Part shown: positions 25,078-32,792 of the stretch, one piece after another
How positions within the stretch are numbered: position 1 is the first letter of the stretch
How the letters are laid out: each line of letters starts with the position of its first letter
Source of the DNA: an uncultured Clostridia bacterium
Lineage (GTDB): Bacteria; Bacillota; Clostridia; Lachnospirales; Lachnospiraceae
Direction of reading: 5' to 3'
Length of the DNA stretch: 64,000 bases
NCBI GenBank assembly: GCA_937895705.1
Contig: CALBKM010000034.1
Location: 1 to 64,000, forward strand
The notes under the pieces: generated by a model
The model's input: only the letters and a program-made list of their open reading frames with translations
The model's database searches: none
Told to the model about the DNA's origin: nothing
Position numbers and translations under genes: made by a program

Positions 25078-26400
25078 TTATGCCATCGTGAACGTATACA
25101 TAAACTGCGGCGTTCCGGTTAAAAACTCCTCTCTCGTACACCGGTACACATAATCCTCCTTATAAGTATTCACATTCGGTAATACACAATAGACCGTATC
25201 CTCTGTAAAATACAACATCCGGTTGTAATATGGATAGAACTCCTCCGGGTTCTCTGTCCTCACTTCCTTTGCAAAAGCCATGACCTCTGCCATATCTAAG
25301 ATTGCAACCGATTTCAGTTCCCTGTCAAACACATGCACATAAGCCTCTTCCCAAGTTTCCAGCACGTTAAAACTCTCATCATGCTTGATTCTCTGACTAC
25401 TTTGCTTCGTTACATAGATATACTCTCCATCCGTTTTTAACTCAAATGCCTTGTATACCGTCTCCTTTTCCTCCGAGGTTCCATCCATGTAGTAAACGGT
25501 TTCCGGTTTCTTTAGTTTTACCTTTTCCTCACTTTCTCCCGTTTCCCGGTGATATACACACAACACACTATTGTCAGACCTTGTATATACAATCGTGTTT
25601 TCATCCTGTACCACATACATTCCGTTAAAGCCCACCAACAGCTTATGGGTCTCGTCCGTACCGTCCTTTATGTTGTACCGGTGCAATACCGTCTTCTTTC
25701 CTTCTTTTCTGCAATAGTAAAAGTAGTCTCCATGGGCGGTAATATCGGTTACCTTTTCATTTTCCGTAGAAAACGGCTCCTCGTCCAGATAGGTTACTTC
25801 CCTTGTTTCCAGATTGATGATCGCGGTTCCGAAATACTGGGTGGTCTCCGTTCCGTCATCCCCTACCAGCCACAAAGGAATCATGGCCACATTCCGGTGA
25901 ATATACAACTGCCCTCCATCGATATGGGTGGCCGGTATCACGCCCATCTTTTCCAACGTCAGATAGGTTACATGTTCGTTTAACACCGACCCGTCCAAGG
26001 CAAGGGAAAGCAGATGATACCGATACTGCGTATCCGTTACTTCTATAGCGGTAGCAAAAATCTGTCCGCTGTACATCCCTACACGTTCAATATTATATTT
26101 GTCATTGGTTGCCACACAAAACTCATTGCCGTCGTGTCGGCATTCCGGCTTATTACAAAGATACATATCCTTTCCTGTAGCACGGTCCGTATAACGGAAT
26201 CCATTCTCTGCATAACTGTAATAATAGTACCCCTTCTCCGTTGCAAAGACGGTATCGTTGCCCGGCTTCAAATCTTCCGATACTAGCGCCGGTATATCTC
26301 CTGCCGGCTTCCCTTGTTCACCGCCCTTGCCGCCACAGCCGGTCAAACCAGTCGTCACTAACAGACACACCGCGATTAAAATCAAACAGAGTTTTTTCAT
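25078..26400 (-). CDS. Lipoprotein, tandem family member 1 of 4
   Basis: First gene of the six-gene exporter operon. ATG 26400 begins MKKLCLILIAVCLLVTTGLT-GC with lipobox LTGC; an upstream in-frame start at 26451 would bury the signal peptide. It has the invariant CNKPECRHDGNEFCVATN motif, Tyr-rich repeated strands and C-terminal CTREEFLTGTPQF. It follows the histidine-kinase terminator, so it is probably the promoter-proximal target of that two-component system. Confidence 0.8.
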   Translation of the reverse strand: MKKLCLILIAVCLLVTTGLTGCGGKGGEQGKPAGDIPALVSEDLKPGNDTVFATEKGYYYYSYAENGFRYTDRATGKDMYLCNKPECRHDGNEFCVATNDKYNIERVGMYSGQIFATAIEVTDTQYRYHLLSLALDGSVLNEHVTYLTLEKMGVIPATHIDGGQLYIHRNVAMIPLWLVGDDGTETTQYFGTAIINLETREVTYLDEEPFSTENEKVTDITAHGDYFYYCRKEGKKTVLHRYNIKDGTDETHKLLVGFNGMYVVQDENTIVYTRSDNSVLCVYHRETGESEEKVKLKKPETVYYMDGTSEEKETVYKAFELKTDGEYIYVTKQSSQRIKHDESFNVLETWEEAYVHVFDRELKSVAILDMAEVMAFAKEVRTENPEEFYPYYNRMLYFTEDTVYCVLPNVNTYKEDYVYRCTREEFLTGTPQFMYTFTMA

Positions 26401-26512
26401 AAACCTCTCGCTCCCTTCTTTCGTATCACCAAAAACACTTTCCACTCCCACCGGATATTGCTCCCCTTCGGTTTCTGCCTATCCCGTTTTCCTGATTCTA
26501 TCATACCTTCCG

Positions 26513-26551
26513 AAAAAACAAAAAACAACCACCTCCGCAGAAGTGGTTGTT
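26513..26551 (-). terminator. Intrinsic terminator after the histidine kinase
   Basis: AACAACCACTTC / GAGGTGGTTGTT arms with a TGCG loop followed by TTTTGTTTTTTC on the minus strand. It separates the two-component operon from the lipoprotein-exporter operon. Confidence 0.9.
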
Positions 26552-26567
26552 ATCCGTGCACAAGTGG

Positions 26568-28433
26568 TCACACATTGAGAAGAACGGACAAACGGAAGAT
26601 GTTGTCCTTGGTTTCTACCTCCAAACTACCGTTGTATTTCTTGCAAATATGCTTCACCGACGACAAGCCGATGCCGTGCTTTGCCGCGTCTTTTTTTGTT
26701 GTTTTTAACTCCCCGTCCTGCTTCATCAGTTCACCCTCATACGGGTTTTCACAACAGATATACAGCATACTGTTCTGCTGTTCTACCCGCAGCACCACCT
26801 CTGCGTCCGCTGCCTTCACCTTGCGTACCGCCTCAATGGCGTTGTCCAGAATGTTTCCGAACAGACTGCACATATCATAGTCCGTAATGGCAAGCCCCGC
26901 CAGGCTGCAGCCCAGTTTAAAGCGGACCGTCACACCCATTTCACCTGCCTGTTGGTGCTTTTTAAACAGTAGCAAATCCAGCGTATCGGAACCGCTCTTT
27001 GCCGGAAGCAGCCTTGCATAGCTTTGCTCCGACAGTTCATCAATATACTTTACCGCCTGGGCCTCGTGACCGTTTTCGTACAGTGCCTTTATTGCCAGCA
27101 GATGGTTGTTAAAGTCGTGCCACAGCATTCTCGTTTCTTGATACCGCCTGTCGATTTCCCCGAAGTATACGTTCATGGCCTCCTGCCGGGAGGTTTTGTG
27201 CCACCTGCCGAAACGACGGTACACCAACACCGCTGCCGCCACAAACGCCACCAAAAGCACCGTCAAAAAGGTCTGCAGTCTCGGCAACATCAGCCCTGCC
27301 ACGTTCAGGTTCAGATAACGGTTGTAGAACCGCTCCGGCGTAAATCCCGAAAAAAGATTAATTTCTCCGAATACCCCCGCCGCATTCTGCTCCGGCACAT
27401 CAAAATGCCGGACAAACTCAAAGACGAAAAATGCCAGCGTAACCCCACAGGCAAGCAGCCGCTTCCGCGCAGTATAAGCCAGAATACAGATGCCCAGCAC
27501 CAACAACTGAGCGAGCACCTTAATCCCGATGTACACCATTGTAAAACCTCCCACCGTAATTTGATACGGACACACATAAAAGCTCTCCAGAGATTGTAAC
27601 GGTGTTCCCAGGGAAGGCAAGCCGTATACCCTATGGGCAATGACAAAATTCACACCGTAAAATCCGATGAGCCCCAGCACCATTACTGCCAGCATTGCCA
27701 CGGTGGTCCGCCTTACATTCTGAATTTCCCCAAAGGAATCGTTCCGGATATACCGGCAGAACAAAAAGGTGACCGCCAGTACAAACAAAAACGCAAACAC
27801 ATCTGTTACATGATAGTTAATGACCAGCTCATAGGCGCTATCAAGCTCCGGTGTAAGCTGTAAAAACTCCAGTCCGTAGTAATCCTTTTGACACCGGGCC
27901 AGATTTTTTAGCAACCACGCATCATCGTAAATGGAATACAAAGAATCCGCGATTACTCCCGCGTTTTCCGCCACTCCGGCGGCGTACTCCCCGTACCGGG
28001 CCACATTTTCCACGCACTCCTTTACCTTCTTGTAATTCTCCATGTCTGCGGAAGAGATGCCCATGGTAACCATAGCCTCGGGAATCAGCTCATTGTCCTC
28101 CGGGTCCGTCGGCACCGGAAGCCACGGACGCCCCAGTAAGGCCTCCATATATTTCGCATACACATCATTTACCTTCGCATCGCTCAGTTCCAGGTAAGTA
28201 ATGATTTCCTCCACCGCCGTCACCGCATCATTCACATCCTCCGGCAAATTATTTATAATCTGCTTTTGTCTGGCGTAATCGCCCACCCGGATGGACTGTT
28301 TTACTCCCCACACATTCTCCGACTGCATATATTCTCCGGTGCATTTCATGGAATAAAACAGTACCCCGTTTAAAAACAACATCACGGGAAACAGCAGCGC
28401 AAGGAAGAAATAAAACTGTCTTTTTCTTTTCAT
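26568..28433 (-). CDS. Histidine kinase with permease-like sensor region (GHKL type)
   Basis: A 621-residue kinase. The C-terminal part has the phosphoacceptor in MLWHDFNNHLLAI (His439), N-box NILDNAIEAV (near Asn527) and a G-box HGIGLSSV, as in AgrC/NatK-like kinases. The N-terminal 420 residues contain several helices and an ectodomain, and resemble one half of the neighbouring double permease: TPLQSL...ITVGG (residues 277-295) and EINLFSGF...YLNLNVAG (357-380) match permease PVQSI...IGEYF and YINLYTYT...YYNLNVFG, with identical 77-residue spacing. It overlaps the regulator gene by four bases. Confidence 0.88.
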   Translation of the reverse strand: MKRKRQFYFFLALLFPVMLFLNGVLFYSMKCTGEYMQSENVWGVKQSIRVGDYARQKQIINNLPEDVNDAVTAVEEIITYLELSDAKVNDVYAKYMEALLGRPWLPVPTDPEDNELIPEAMVTMGISSADMENYKKVKECVENVARYGEYAAGVAENAGVIADSLYSIYDDAWLLKNLARCQKDYYGLEFLQLTPELDSAYELVINYHVTDVFAFLFVLAVTFLFCRYIRNDSFGEIQNVRRTTVAMLAVMVLGLIGFYGVNFVIAHRVYGLPSLGTPLQSLESFYVCPYQITVGGFTMVYIGIKVLAQLLVLGICILAYTARKRLLACGVTLAFFVFEFVRHFDVPEQNAAGVFGEINLFSGFTPERFYNRYLNLNVAGLMLPRLQTFLTVLLVAFVAAAVLVYRRFGRWHKTSRQEAMNVYFGEIDRRYQETRMLWHDFNNHLLAIKALYENGHEAQAVKYIDELSEQSYARLLPAKSGSDTLDLLLFKKHQQAGEMGVTVRFKLGCSLAGLAITDYDMCSLFGNILDNAIEAVRKVKAADAEVVLRVEQQNSMLYICCENPYEGELMKQDGELKTTKKDAAKHGIGLSSVKHICKKYNGSLEVETKDNIFRLSVLLNV

Positions 28434-29134
28434 CGGCTTCGTATCCTCCTCATTACCGCAGTCATCAACGCTTTCCGCTTTCTCCGGCTCACCGGCAGCT
28501 CCTTATCGTTATCTAACACCACCGTATCCGGATTTACCTTGCGGATATGGTCGATATTAATATACAACGAATGATACGCCTCGATAAACAATTCCTCCGG
28601 CAGTTGCTTCGCAAAATTCTGGATGGAGCTTTTCTCCTGATAGGAGGAAATCGCCGTATGAATGGCCGTATTCCGGTTGTCCGACTCCACATAGTAAATC
28701 TCTGCGAAATTCAGCCGCACCACCGTATCACGATCCTGAATCACAACAGCCTTCCTCACATAAATCTCATTTAAAAAACGCTCCAACAGCGCCGGCAATT
28801 TTTCCTTATAATTCCGCTTAAAGAGGAAGTGAAACGCATTCACATCGTAACCTTCGGCGATTCTCTCTTCCATACTGGATAAAAACACCGTAGGAATCTT
28901 TACACTGCTTTTCGCCTGTTCCTTCACCAGTTCCACACCGTCCGCATCTCCCAGATGCAAATCCATAAATAATAGGTCTACTGCCTCGCCCTGCTCCATC
29001 TCCCGCCGAAAGGCCGCTCCGCTTTCACAATAACAAATACGGCACTCCACATCTTTCTGCTGCAGAAAAGCCTGCAACTCCTGCTGTAATTCTTCCGCAA
29101 AATTGCGTTCATCCTCGCATATAACGATGTACAT
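28430..29134 (-). CDS. LytTR-family response regulator
   Basis: A 234-residue regulator. The receiver domain (about 1-120) has acidic pocket ICEDE, phosphoacceptor Asp58 in LLFMDLHLGD and a conserved Lys in FLFKRNY. The LytTR DNA-binding domain follows (IYYVESDNRNTAIHT, FIEAYHSLYINIDHI, LPVSRRKRKAL). Such regulators bind paired direct repeats upstream of peptide-transport or bacteriocin operons. It is encoded just before its kinase; the adjacent lipoprotein-exporter operon is the likely target. Confidence 0.93.
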   Translation of the reverse strand: MYIVICEDERNFAEELQQELQAFLQQKDVECRICYCESGAAFRREMEQGEAVDLLFMDLHLGDADGVELVKEQAKSSVKIPTVFLSSMEERIAEGYDVNAFHFLFKRNYKEKLPALLERFLNEIYVRKAVVIQDRDTVVRLNFAEIYYVESDNRNTAIHTAISSYQEKSSIQNFAKQLPEELFIEAYHSLYINIDHIRKVNPDTVVLDNDKELPVSRRKRKALMTAVMRRIRSR

Positions 29135-29229
29135 CCGGGTCCCCCCTCTCCTACTGTTCTCTCTTTTTACACCTCCGCACCATTGCTTTCCCGGTGCATC
29201 CTCGTGCCGATGCCGGCTCTTCCTGCCTT

Positions 29230-29562
29230 CTAGGCTACCGTTCCGGTCTTTTCTGCCTGCTCCGCTGCCATATCCAGCTTCTTATTTCTGAAATACAGCG
29301 CGATATCAATGGAAATCGCAATGGAATTGATAATATAAAACGCAAAGCTTAATCCGAACAAAAATCCGCTTGCACCCGTACAGGTCAGCTGGATGATTTT
29401 TCTCGCAATACCGATACCGTAGCCCACAAGCAATATAATTTCAAACATCACACTCTTCCCCTTCGCCGTCCGGGACACCCAGGACTTCCGTATGGAAATC
29501 GGCCAGGACAAGCCGAAACAAAAGATGGTCAGTGCTTCCAATAAATCGATGATATTTTCCAT
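29230..29562 (-). CDS. Small membrane protein (PQ-loop-like)
   Basis: A 110-residue protein with three hydrophobic segments. LTIFCFGLSWPISIRKSW has the Pro/Trp pattern of half-SWEET/PQ-loop proteins seen in Firmicutes, but a transport role is not shown. It is 95 bases upstream of the response regulator in the same direction, so possibly in the same unit. Confidence 0.6.
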   Translation of the reverse strand: MENIIDLLEALTIFCFGLSWPISIRKSWVSRTAKGKSVMFEIILLVGYGIGIARKIIQLTCTGASGFLFGLSFAFYIINSIAISIDIALYFRNKKLDMAAEQAEKTGTVA

Positions 29563-29601
29563 GTTGTTCTCCTTTTATATACACAGTGTCTGTCCGGGAA
29601 T

Positions 29602-30246
29602 TTACTTTTCTCCCGACGTTTCATCTTCTCTCCGGGTCTGTATGATTGTATACGGGAAGCGCTGATATTCTGCGGTCTCCGGATTATACTTCCCGGCTTC
29701 CATTTCCGCGTACACTTCCCGGAACATCTGCTCTACATGCTCCGTAGAGGTCAATTCCATATTACTTAACACCGCACTGTATATAGTTCCGCCATCTTTC
29801 GCAGTTTCCGTGAACTCGGACAACTTCGTAAATTTCTCCTTCAAATACACATGGCTGCCAAACTTGTCTCTCGTCGTATCCTTTACATAAAGAAACTCCG
29901 TGCCGTCATAATGCAGATAATAAAATATGGAATCCCCTTCAATGGTATACTCCACCATCGTAACCCATGCCGGTTCTCCCTCGCGTACCTTCTCCGCAAA
30001 GTCATACCATGGCTCCAGCTTATTTAAATTCGGAATATGATCTATTACTGCCAGCTTCTTATCCTTCGCATGGTCTTCATAATCGTTACTATATCTGCTC
30101 AGATACTTTTTGATTGCCTCCATGTCCGTTCCCGGTCCGGCCTTTCGCTCGGCAAGTGCTCCCCAAAGGAAGTACAGGCCTACTCCTAACAGACAAAGAA
30201 TGATTGCCGTAGTGATACCGATGCGAAGCTTTTTTGACTTCTCCAT
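29602..30246 (-). CDS. Hypothetical membrane-anchored protein
   Basis: A 214-residue protein with one N-terminal membrane helix (about residues 9-30, GITTAIILCLLGVGLYFLWG) and an extracytoplasmic domain containing EGDSIFYYLHYDGTEFLYVK and many charged residues. No family is recognised. It lies in the minus-strand run between the small membrane genes and the two-component system. Confidence 0.6.
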   Translation of the reverse strand: MEKSKKLRIGITTAIILCLLGVGLYFLWGALAERKAGPGTDMEAIKKYLSRYSNDYEDHAKDKKLAVIDHIPNLNKLEPWYDFAEKVREGEPAWVTMVEYTIEGDSIFYYLHYDGTEFLYVKDTTRDKFGSHVYLKEKFTKLSEFTETAKDGGTIYSAVLSNMELTSTEHVEQMFREVYAEMEAGKYNPETAEYQRFPYTIIQTRREDETSGEK

Positions 30247-30291
30247 AAATCTTCCTCCCTTTCCGACTTCTGTTATTCTGCCACGTACGAA

Positions 30292-30615
30292 CTACGAATA
30301 CTTCGCTAATATCTTTTTATACCCACGATACAGCAGCCAGATACCGACGGTACACACCACTCCCAACAACACCAATCCAACCATCATATGTATCAGACCT
30401 CCGGCTCCCGCCAGTACCAATGCATAGGCATACTTCTTATACAATGCCGCCATCTCTTGGTTATAATCACTTACATTTTTCACTTTTGACTTCAAACTTT
30501 TGTCATTGGTCCAAAATCCCATCGGCTCGTTTCCATCCTTGTCATATTTTGATACAACAAATAACGGAAATGCACACAACAGGCAGCAAAATAACATAAC
30601 AATTCGTTCTAACAT
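30292..30615 (-). CDS. Small membrane protein
   Basis: A 107-residue protein with an N-terminal helix, a polar stretch (KYDKDGNEPMGFWTNDKSLK) and two C-terminal helices. The layout resembles DUF6199-type small membrane proteins, but I cannot assign it. Twenty-four bases after a GNAT gene and probably co-transcribed with it. Confidence 0.55.
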   Translation of the reverse strand: MLERIVMLFCCLLCAFPLFVVSKYDKDGNEPMGFWTNDKSLKSKVKNVSDYNQEMAALYKKYAYALVLAGAGGLIHMMVGLVLLGVVCTVGIWLLYRGYKKILAKYS

Positions 30616-30639
30616 AAAGACACCTCCGTATTTTTCCGT

Positions 30640-31101
30640 CTATCGAACTCTCTCACTGCTTACCACTTCAAACCCTGCACTTTTGTACAGCCTAAGGGCA
30701 TTTTGATTCCACTCTGCCACATGCAAAGTAATCGGAACAGTATTCTTCTTTCGAATCTGTTGCATGCCCCAAAGCAGCAGCTGCTTTCCGTACCCTTTTT
30801 TCCGATACTTTTTGTTTACGATCAAATCATCTATCTCATTTCCGTAACAAGCCACGGAACCGATAATTTCGCTGTCGTTCATAAGCAAATAGATGTCACT
30901 TGCTTTCTCTCTGATTTGCTCGTAGTCGTTTAGGAAATTATACGGTTCAATCTCCAATGCCTTGCGCATATCGTAAAAGCATTCGTTGTAGATTGCTTTG
31001 TATTGGTCAAAATACTGCGTCTCGAACGGAATACAGGCAATCGTACTCTGTTCTACAGACGCTTTGTCATAGTTCATTTCATAGGCAATGACTGTAATCA
31101 A
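30640..31101 (-). CDS. GNAT-family N-acetyltransferase
   Basis: A 153-residue GNAT. Motif A is DLIVNKKYRKKGYGKQLLLW (acetyl-CoA pyrophosphate loop), followed by ITLHVAEWNQNALRLYKSAG typical of beta5-alpha4. The acceptor is unknown. The promoter at 31135-31164 lies back-to-back with the toxin promoter at 31180-31208. Confidence 0.88.
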   Translation of the reverse strand: MITVIAYEMNYDKASVEQSTIACIPFETQYFDQYKAIYNECFYDMRKALEIEPYNFLNDYEQIREKASDIYLLMNDSEIIGSVACYGNEIDDLIVNKKYRKKGYGKQLLLWGMQQIRKKNTVPITLHVAEWNQNALRLYKSAGFEVVSSERVR

Positions 31102-31134
31102 TATACCACCTCCGTTATACCTATGTTTTTATCA

Positions 31135-31164
31135 ATTATACATCAATAAAAGAACGCACGTCAA
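31135..31164 (-). promoter_or_regulatory. Promoter of the 30640 GNAT gene
   Basis: TTGACG (31159-31164), 18-base spacer, TATAAT (31135-31140), about 35 bases upstream of the start codon. Confidence 0.75.
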
Positions 31165-31179
31165 TTCCTCAAAAAGTCC

Positions 31180-31208
31180 TTGAACATACGTTCGGTTCAT
31201 GGTATAAT
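31180..31208 (+). promoter_or_regulatory. Promoter of the small toxin-like gene
   Basis: TTGAAC (31180-31185), 17-base spacer ending TGG, TATAAT (31203-31208). Transcription would start near 31215, leaving a leader of about 58 bases. Confidence 0.85.
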
Positions 31209-31272
31209 ACTATTAGAGCAATCGTGTACAGGGTGGTAGCCTCCCGGTGATTACAGAAGGGAGGTGGTGTGA

Positions 31273-31365
31273 ATGGAATTGTTTACCTTTCAGGACTTGC
31301 TTCTGTTTGCAACTTTTTTACTTACACTGCTTGCCTATATAAATAGGACTAACAAGCGAAAATAA
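31273..31365 (+). CDS. Putative holin-like small membrane toxin (type I TA)
   Basis: A 30-residue peptide, MELFTFQDLLLFATFLLTLL then AYINRTNKRK: one membrane helix with a basic tail, the form of the 'putative holin-like toxin' peptides widespread in Firmicutes. GAAGGGAGGTGGTGTGA supplies a strong ribosome site. It has a promoter, a GGTGGTAGCCTCCCGGTGAT-type leader and a terminator hairpin right after the stop, and an oppositely oriented promoter aims a transcript across its 3' end. Identification rests on layout and peptide character. Confidence 0.82.
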   Translation: MELFTFQDLLLFATFLLTLLAYINRTNKRK

Positions 31366-31410
31366 AAATGCCTACCTTAGTACTTTGGCCGAGTGCAAGG
31401 TAGGCATTTT
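31366..31410. terminator. Bidirectional hairpin shared by toxin and antisense RNA
   Basis: AAAATGCCTACCTT / AAGGTAGGCATTTT arms (13-14 bp) around a 17-base loop, with T/A tracts on both sides, directly after the toxin stop codon. Confidence 0.85.
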
Positions 31411-31456
31411 GTCAACATTGTGAGGCTAACCACCTTGTGTGGCGGTTGCTCTTTCT
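31366..31456 (-). ncRNA. Putative antisense antitoxin RNA
   Basis: A minus-strand promoter (31463-31492) would start an RNA near 31456 that contains a CAACCGCC..GGTGGTTAGCC hairpin and runs into the shared terminator, overlapping the toxin mRNA 3' end by about 45 bases. This is the convergent arrangement of type I toxin-antitoxin loci. Confidence 0.65.
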
Positions 31457-31462
31457 AGTATT

Positions 31463-31492
31463 ATTATAACATACTATATTTTAGATTGTAAA
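31463..31492 (-). promoter_or_regulatory. Promoter of the putative antitoxin RNA
   Basis: TTTACA (31487-31492), 18-base spacer ending TGT, TATAAT (31463-31468), facing the toxin gene. Confidence 0.7.
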
Positions 31493-31511
31493 TAGGTTTT
31501 TGATGCGTTCA

Positions 31512-31949
31512 TCACTCCAGCCACTGAATAAACGCTGTTTTATCGCTACTGTTATACCCTGCTCTCTCATAAAACTTTAGTGTTGATTCCTTTTTCGAAC
31601 CGGTGAGCAACATCATCTTATAGCAATTTGCTTCCTCCGCAAGGGCTTTCGCATAGTTCAAGCACTCTGTGGCATAGCCTCTCCCGCGATACTCTGCATG
31701 GGTCACCACATTCTCCACAAAGGCATACGGTCTAATATTCCTGGTCAGGTTCGGTATGATGACACAAACACAGGAGGACACCAACTTTCCGTCGATTTCC
31801 TTTACAATAACATGATAATTCTCATCCGTCAGTATGGTCCGCCAAGTTTTGCTTAAGTGCTCCGTCAGTTCCGGAACCGATTCCTCATGTAAGTGCAAAT
31901 ATAACTCCAGTAGCCCGTTTAAATCCTTTTCTTGTACTTCCCTGACCAT
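31512..31949 (-). CDS. GNAT-family N-acetyltransferase
   Basis: A 145-residue GNAT: VVTHAEYRGRGYATECLNYA is the acetyl-CoA loop and MMLLTGSKKESTLKFYERAG the following beta-alpha unit. The substrate is unknown. It is located 34 bases after the PHP phosphatase in the same direction. Confidence 0.9.
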   Translation of the reverse strand: MVREVQEKDLNGLLELYLHLHEESVPELTEHLSKTWRTILTDENYHVIVKEIDGKLVSSCVCVIIPNLTRNIRPYAFVENVVTHAEYRGRGYATECLNYAKALAEEANCYKMMLLTGSKKESTLKFYERAGYNSSDKTAFIQWLE

Positions 31950-31983
31950 GCGTTTCCTCCTATAAATACTTCTCTATTTTACT

Positions 31984-32751
31984 CTACCATTCTATCTCCA
32001 CTCTCTTCCTCTCCCGATACACCACCTGACGCAATCCAAGACCTTCCGCCAGCATCTTCGCCGCCTCGTAATCCGCTCCCACATCCTGCTCCACATGGGC
32101 ATCGGAACCGATGGTAACGTACCGTCCGCCGCAGTCCGCGTAAATTTGCAGCAAATCCTTTCCCGGCATGGTCTCACTATGCCCCTTTCTAAGGGAAGAT
32201 GTGTTAATCTCGATTATCCTATCCTTATCCAGCAACCGCTTAAAAATCTCTCTAAGCTTGGACTCCATGTAATAGATTTCTCCGTAGTACCGCTTCGGAA
32301 AATCAATATGTCCCAGAGCATCAAAGCCGCCTTGTTTCACGGTACTTAATACTTCCTTCCAGTACAGAGTGTAAAACTCCTTTGCCGAATACTGTTCCCG
32401 TACCTTCTGACACGGAAACATATTTCCGATCCAGTGAATGCTCCCGATAATAAAATCATACGGATACTCCGACAACCGCTTTAAGGCATCCGCGTACAAA
32501 TGCGGCTCTCCAAACTCAATGCCGGAACATATAGCAAGTTGCTCTCCGTATTTTTCCTTTACCTTACAGAATACCTCAAAATATTGCACCGGGTTGTAAT
32601 AGTTATACCCATAGTCATCCGGATTTAAGTCCACATGGTCCGTAAAACAAAGCATCCGGATATCCCGCTCCAGCGCCTGCTTCACATACTGCTCCATTTT
32701 AGCTTCCGAATCGCAGGAAAACTCCGTGTGAATGTGGTAGTCGGTTTTCAT
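31984..32751 (-). CDS. PHP-domain histidinol-phosphatase family protein
   Basis: A 255-residue metal-dependent phosphoesterase of the HisK/HisJ type. Metal ligands are visible in DYHIHTEFSCDS, FTDHVDLNP, SGIEFGEPH, IGSIHWIGN, ALGHIDFPKRY and TIGSDAHVEQDVG. It may hydrolyse histidinol phosphate, but no other his genes are nearby, so the substrate is uncertain. Confidence 0.88.
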   Translation of the reverse strand: MKTDYHIHTEFSCDSEAKMEQYVKQALERDIRMLCFTDHVDLNPDDYGYNYYNPVQYFEVFCKVKEKYGEQLAICSGIEFGEPHLYADALKRLSEYPYDFIIGSIHWIGNMFPCQKVREQYSAKEFYTLYWKEVLSTVKQGGFDALGHIDFPKRYYGEIYYMESKLREIFKRLLDKDRIIEINTSSLRKGHSETMPGKDLLQIYADCGGRYVTIGSDAHVEQDVGADYEAAKMLAEGLGLRQVVYRERKRVEIEW

Positions 32752-32792
32752 AAGCTTCCTCCGCTCCTCTACTCATCCGATTTTTTTCTCTA

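Noticed and set aside
26581..28433. Plus-strand open frames opposite the histidine kinase and lipoprotein genes
   Set aside because: They mirror real genes in other frames, lack ribosome sites and have low-complexity translations.
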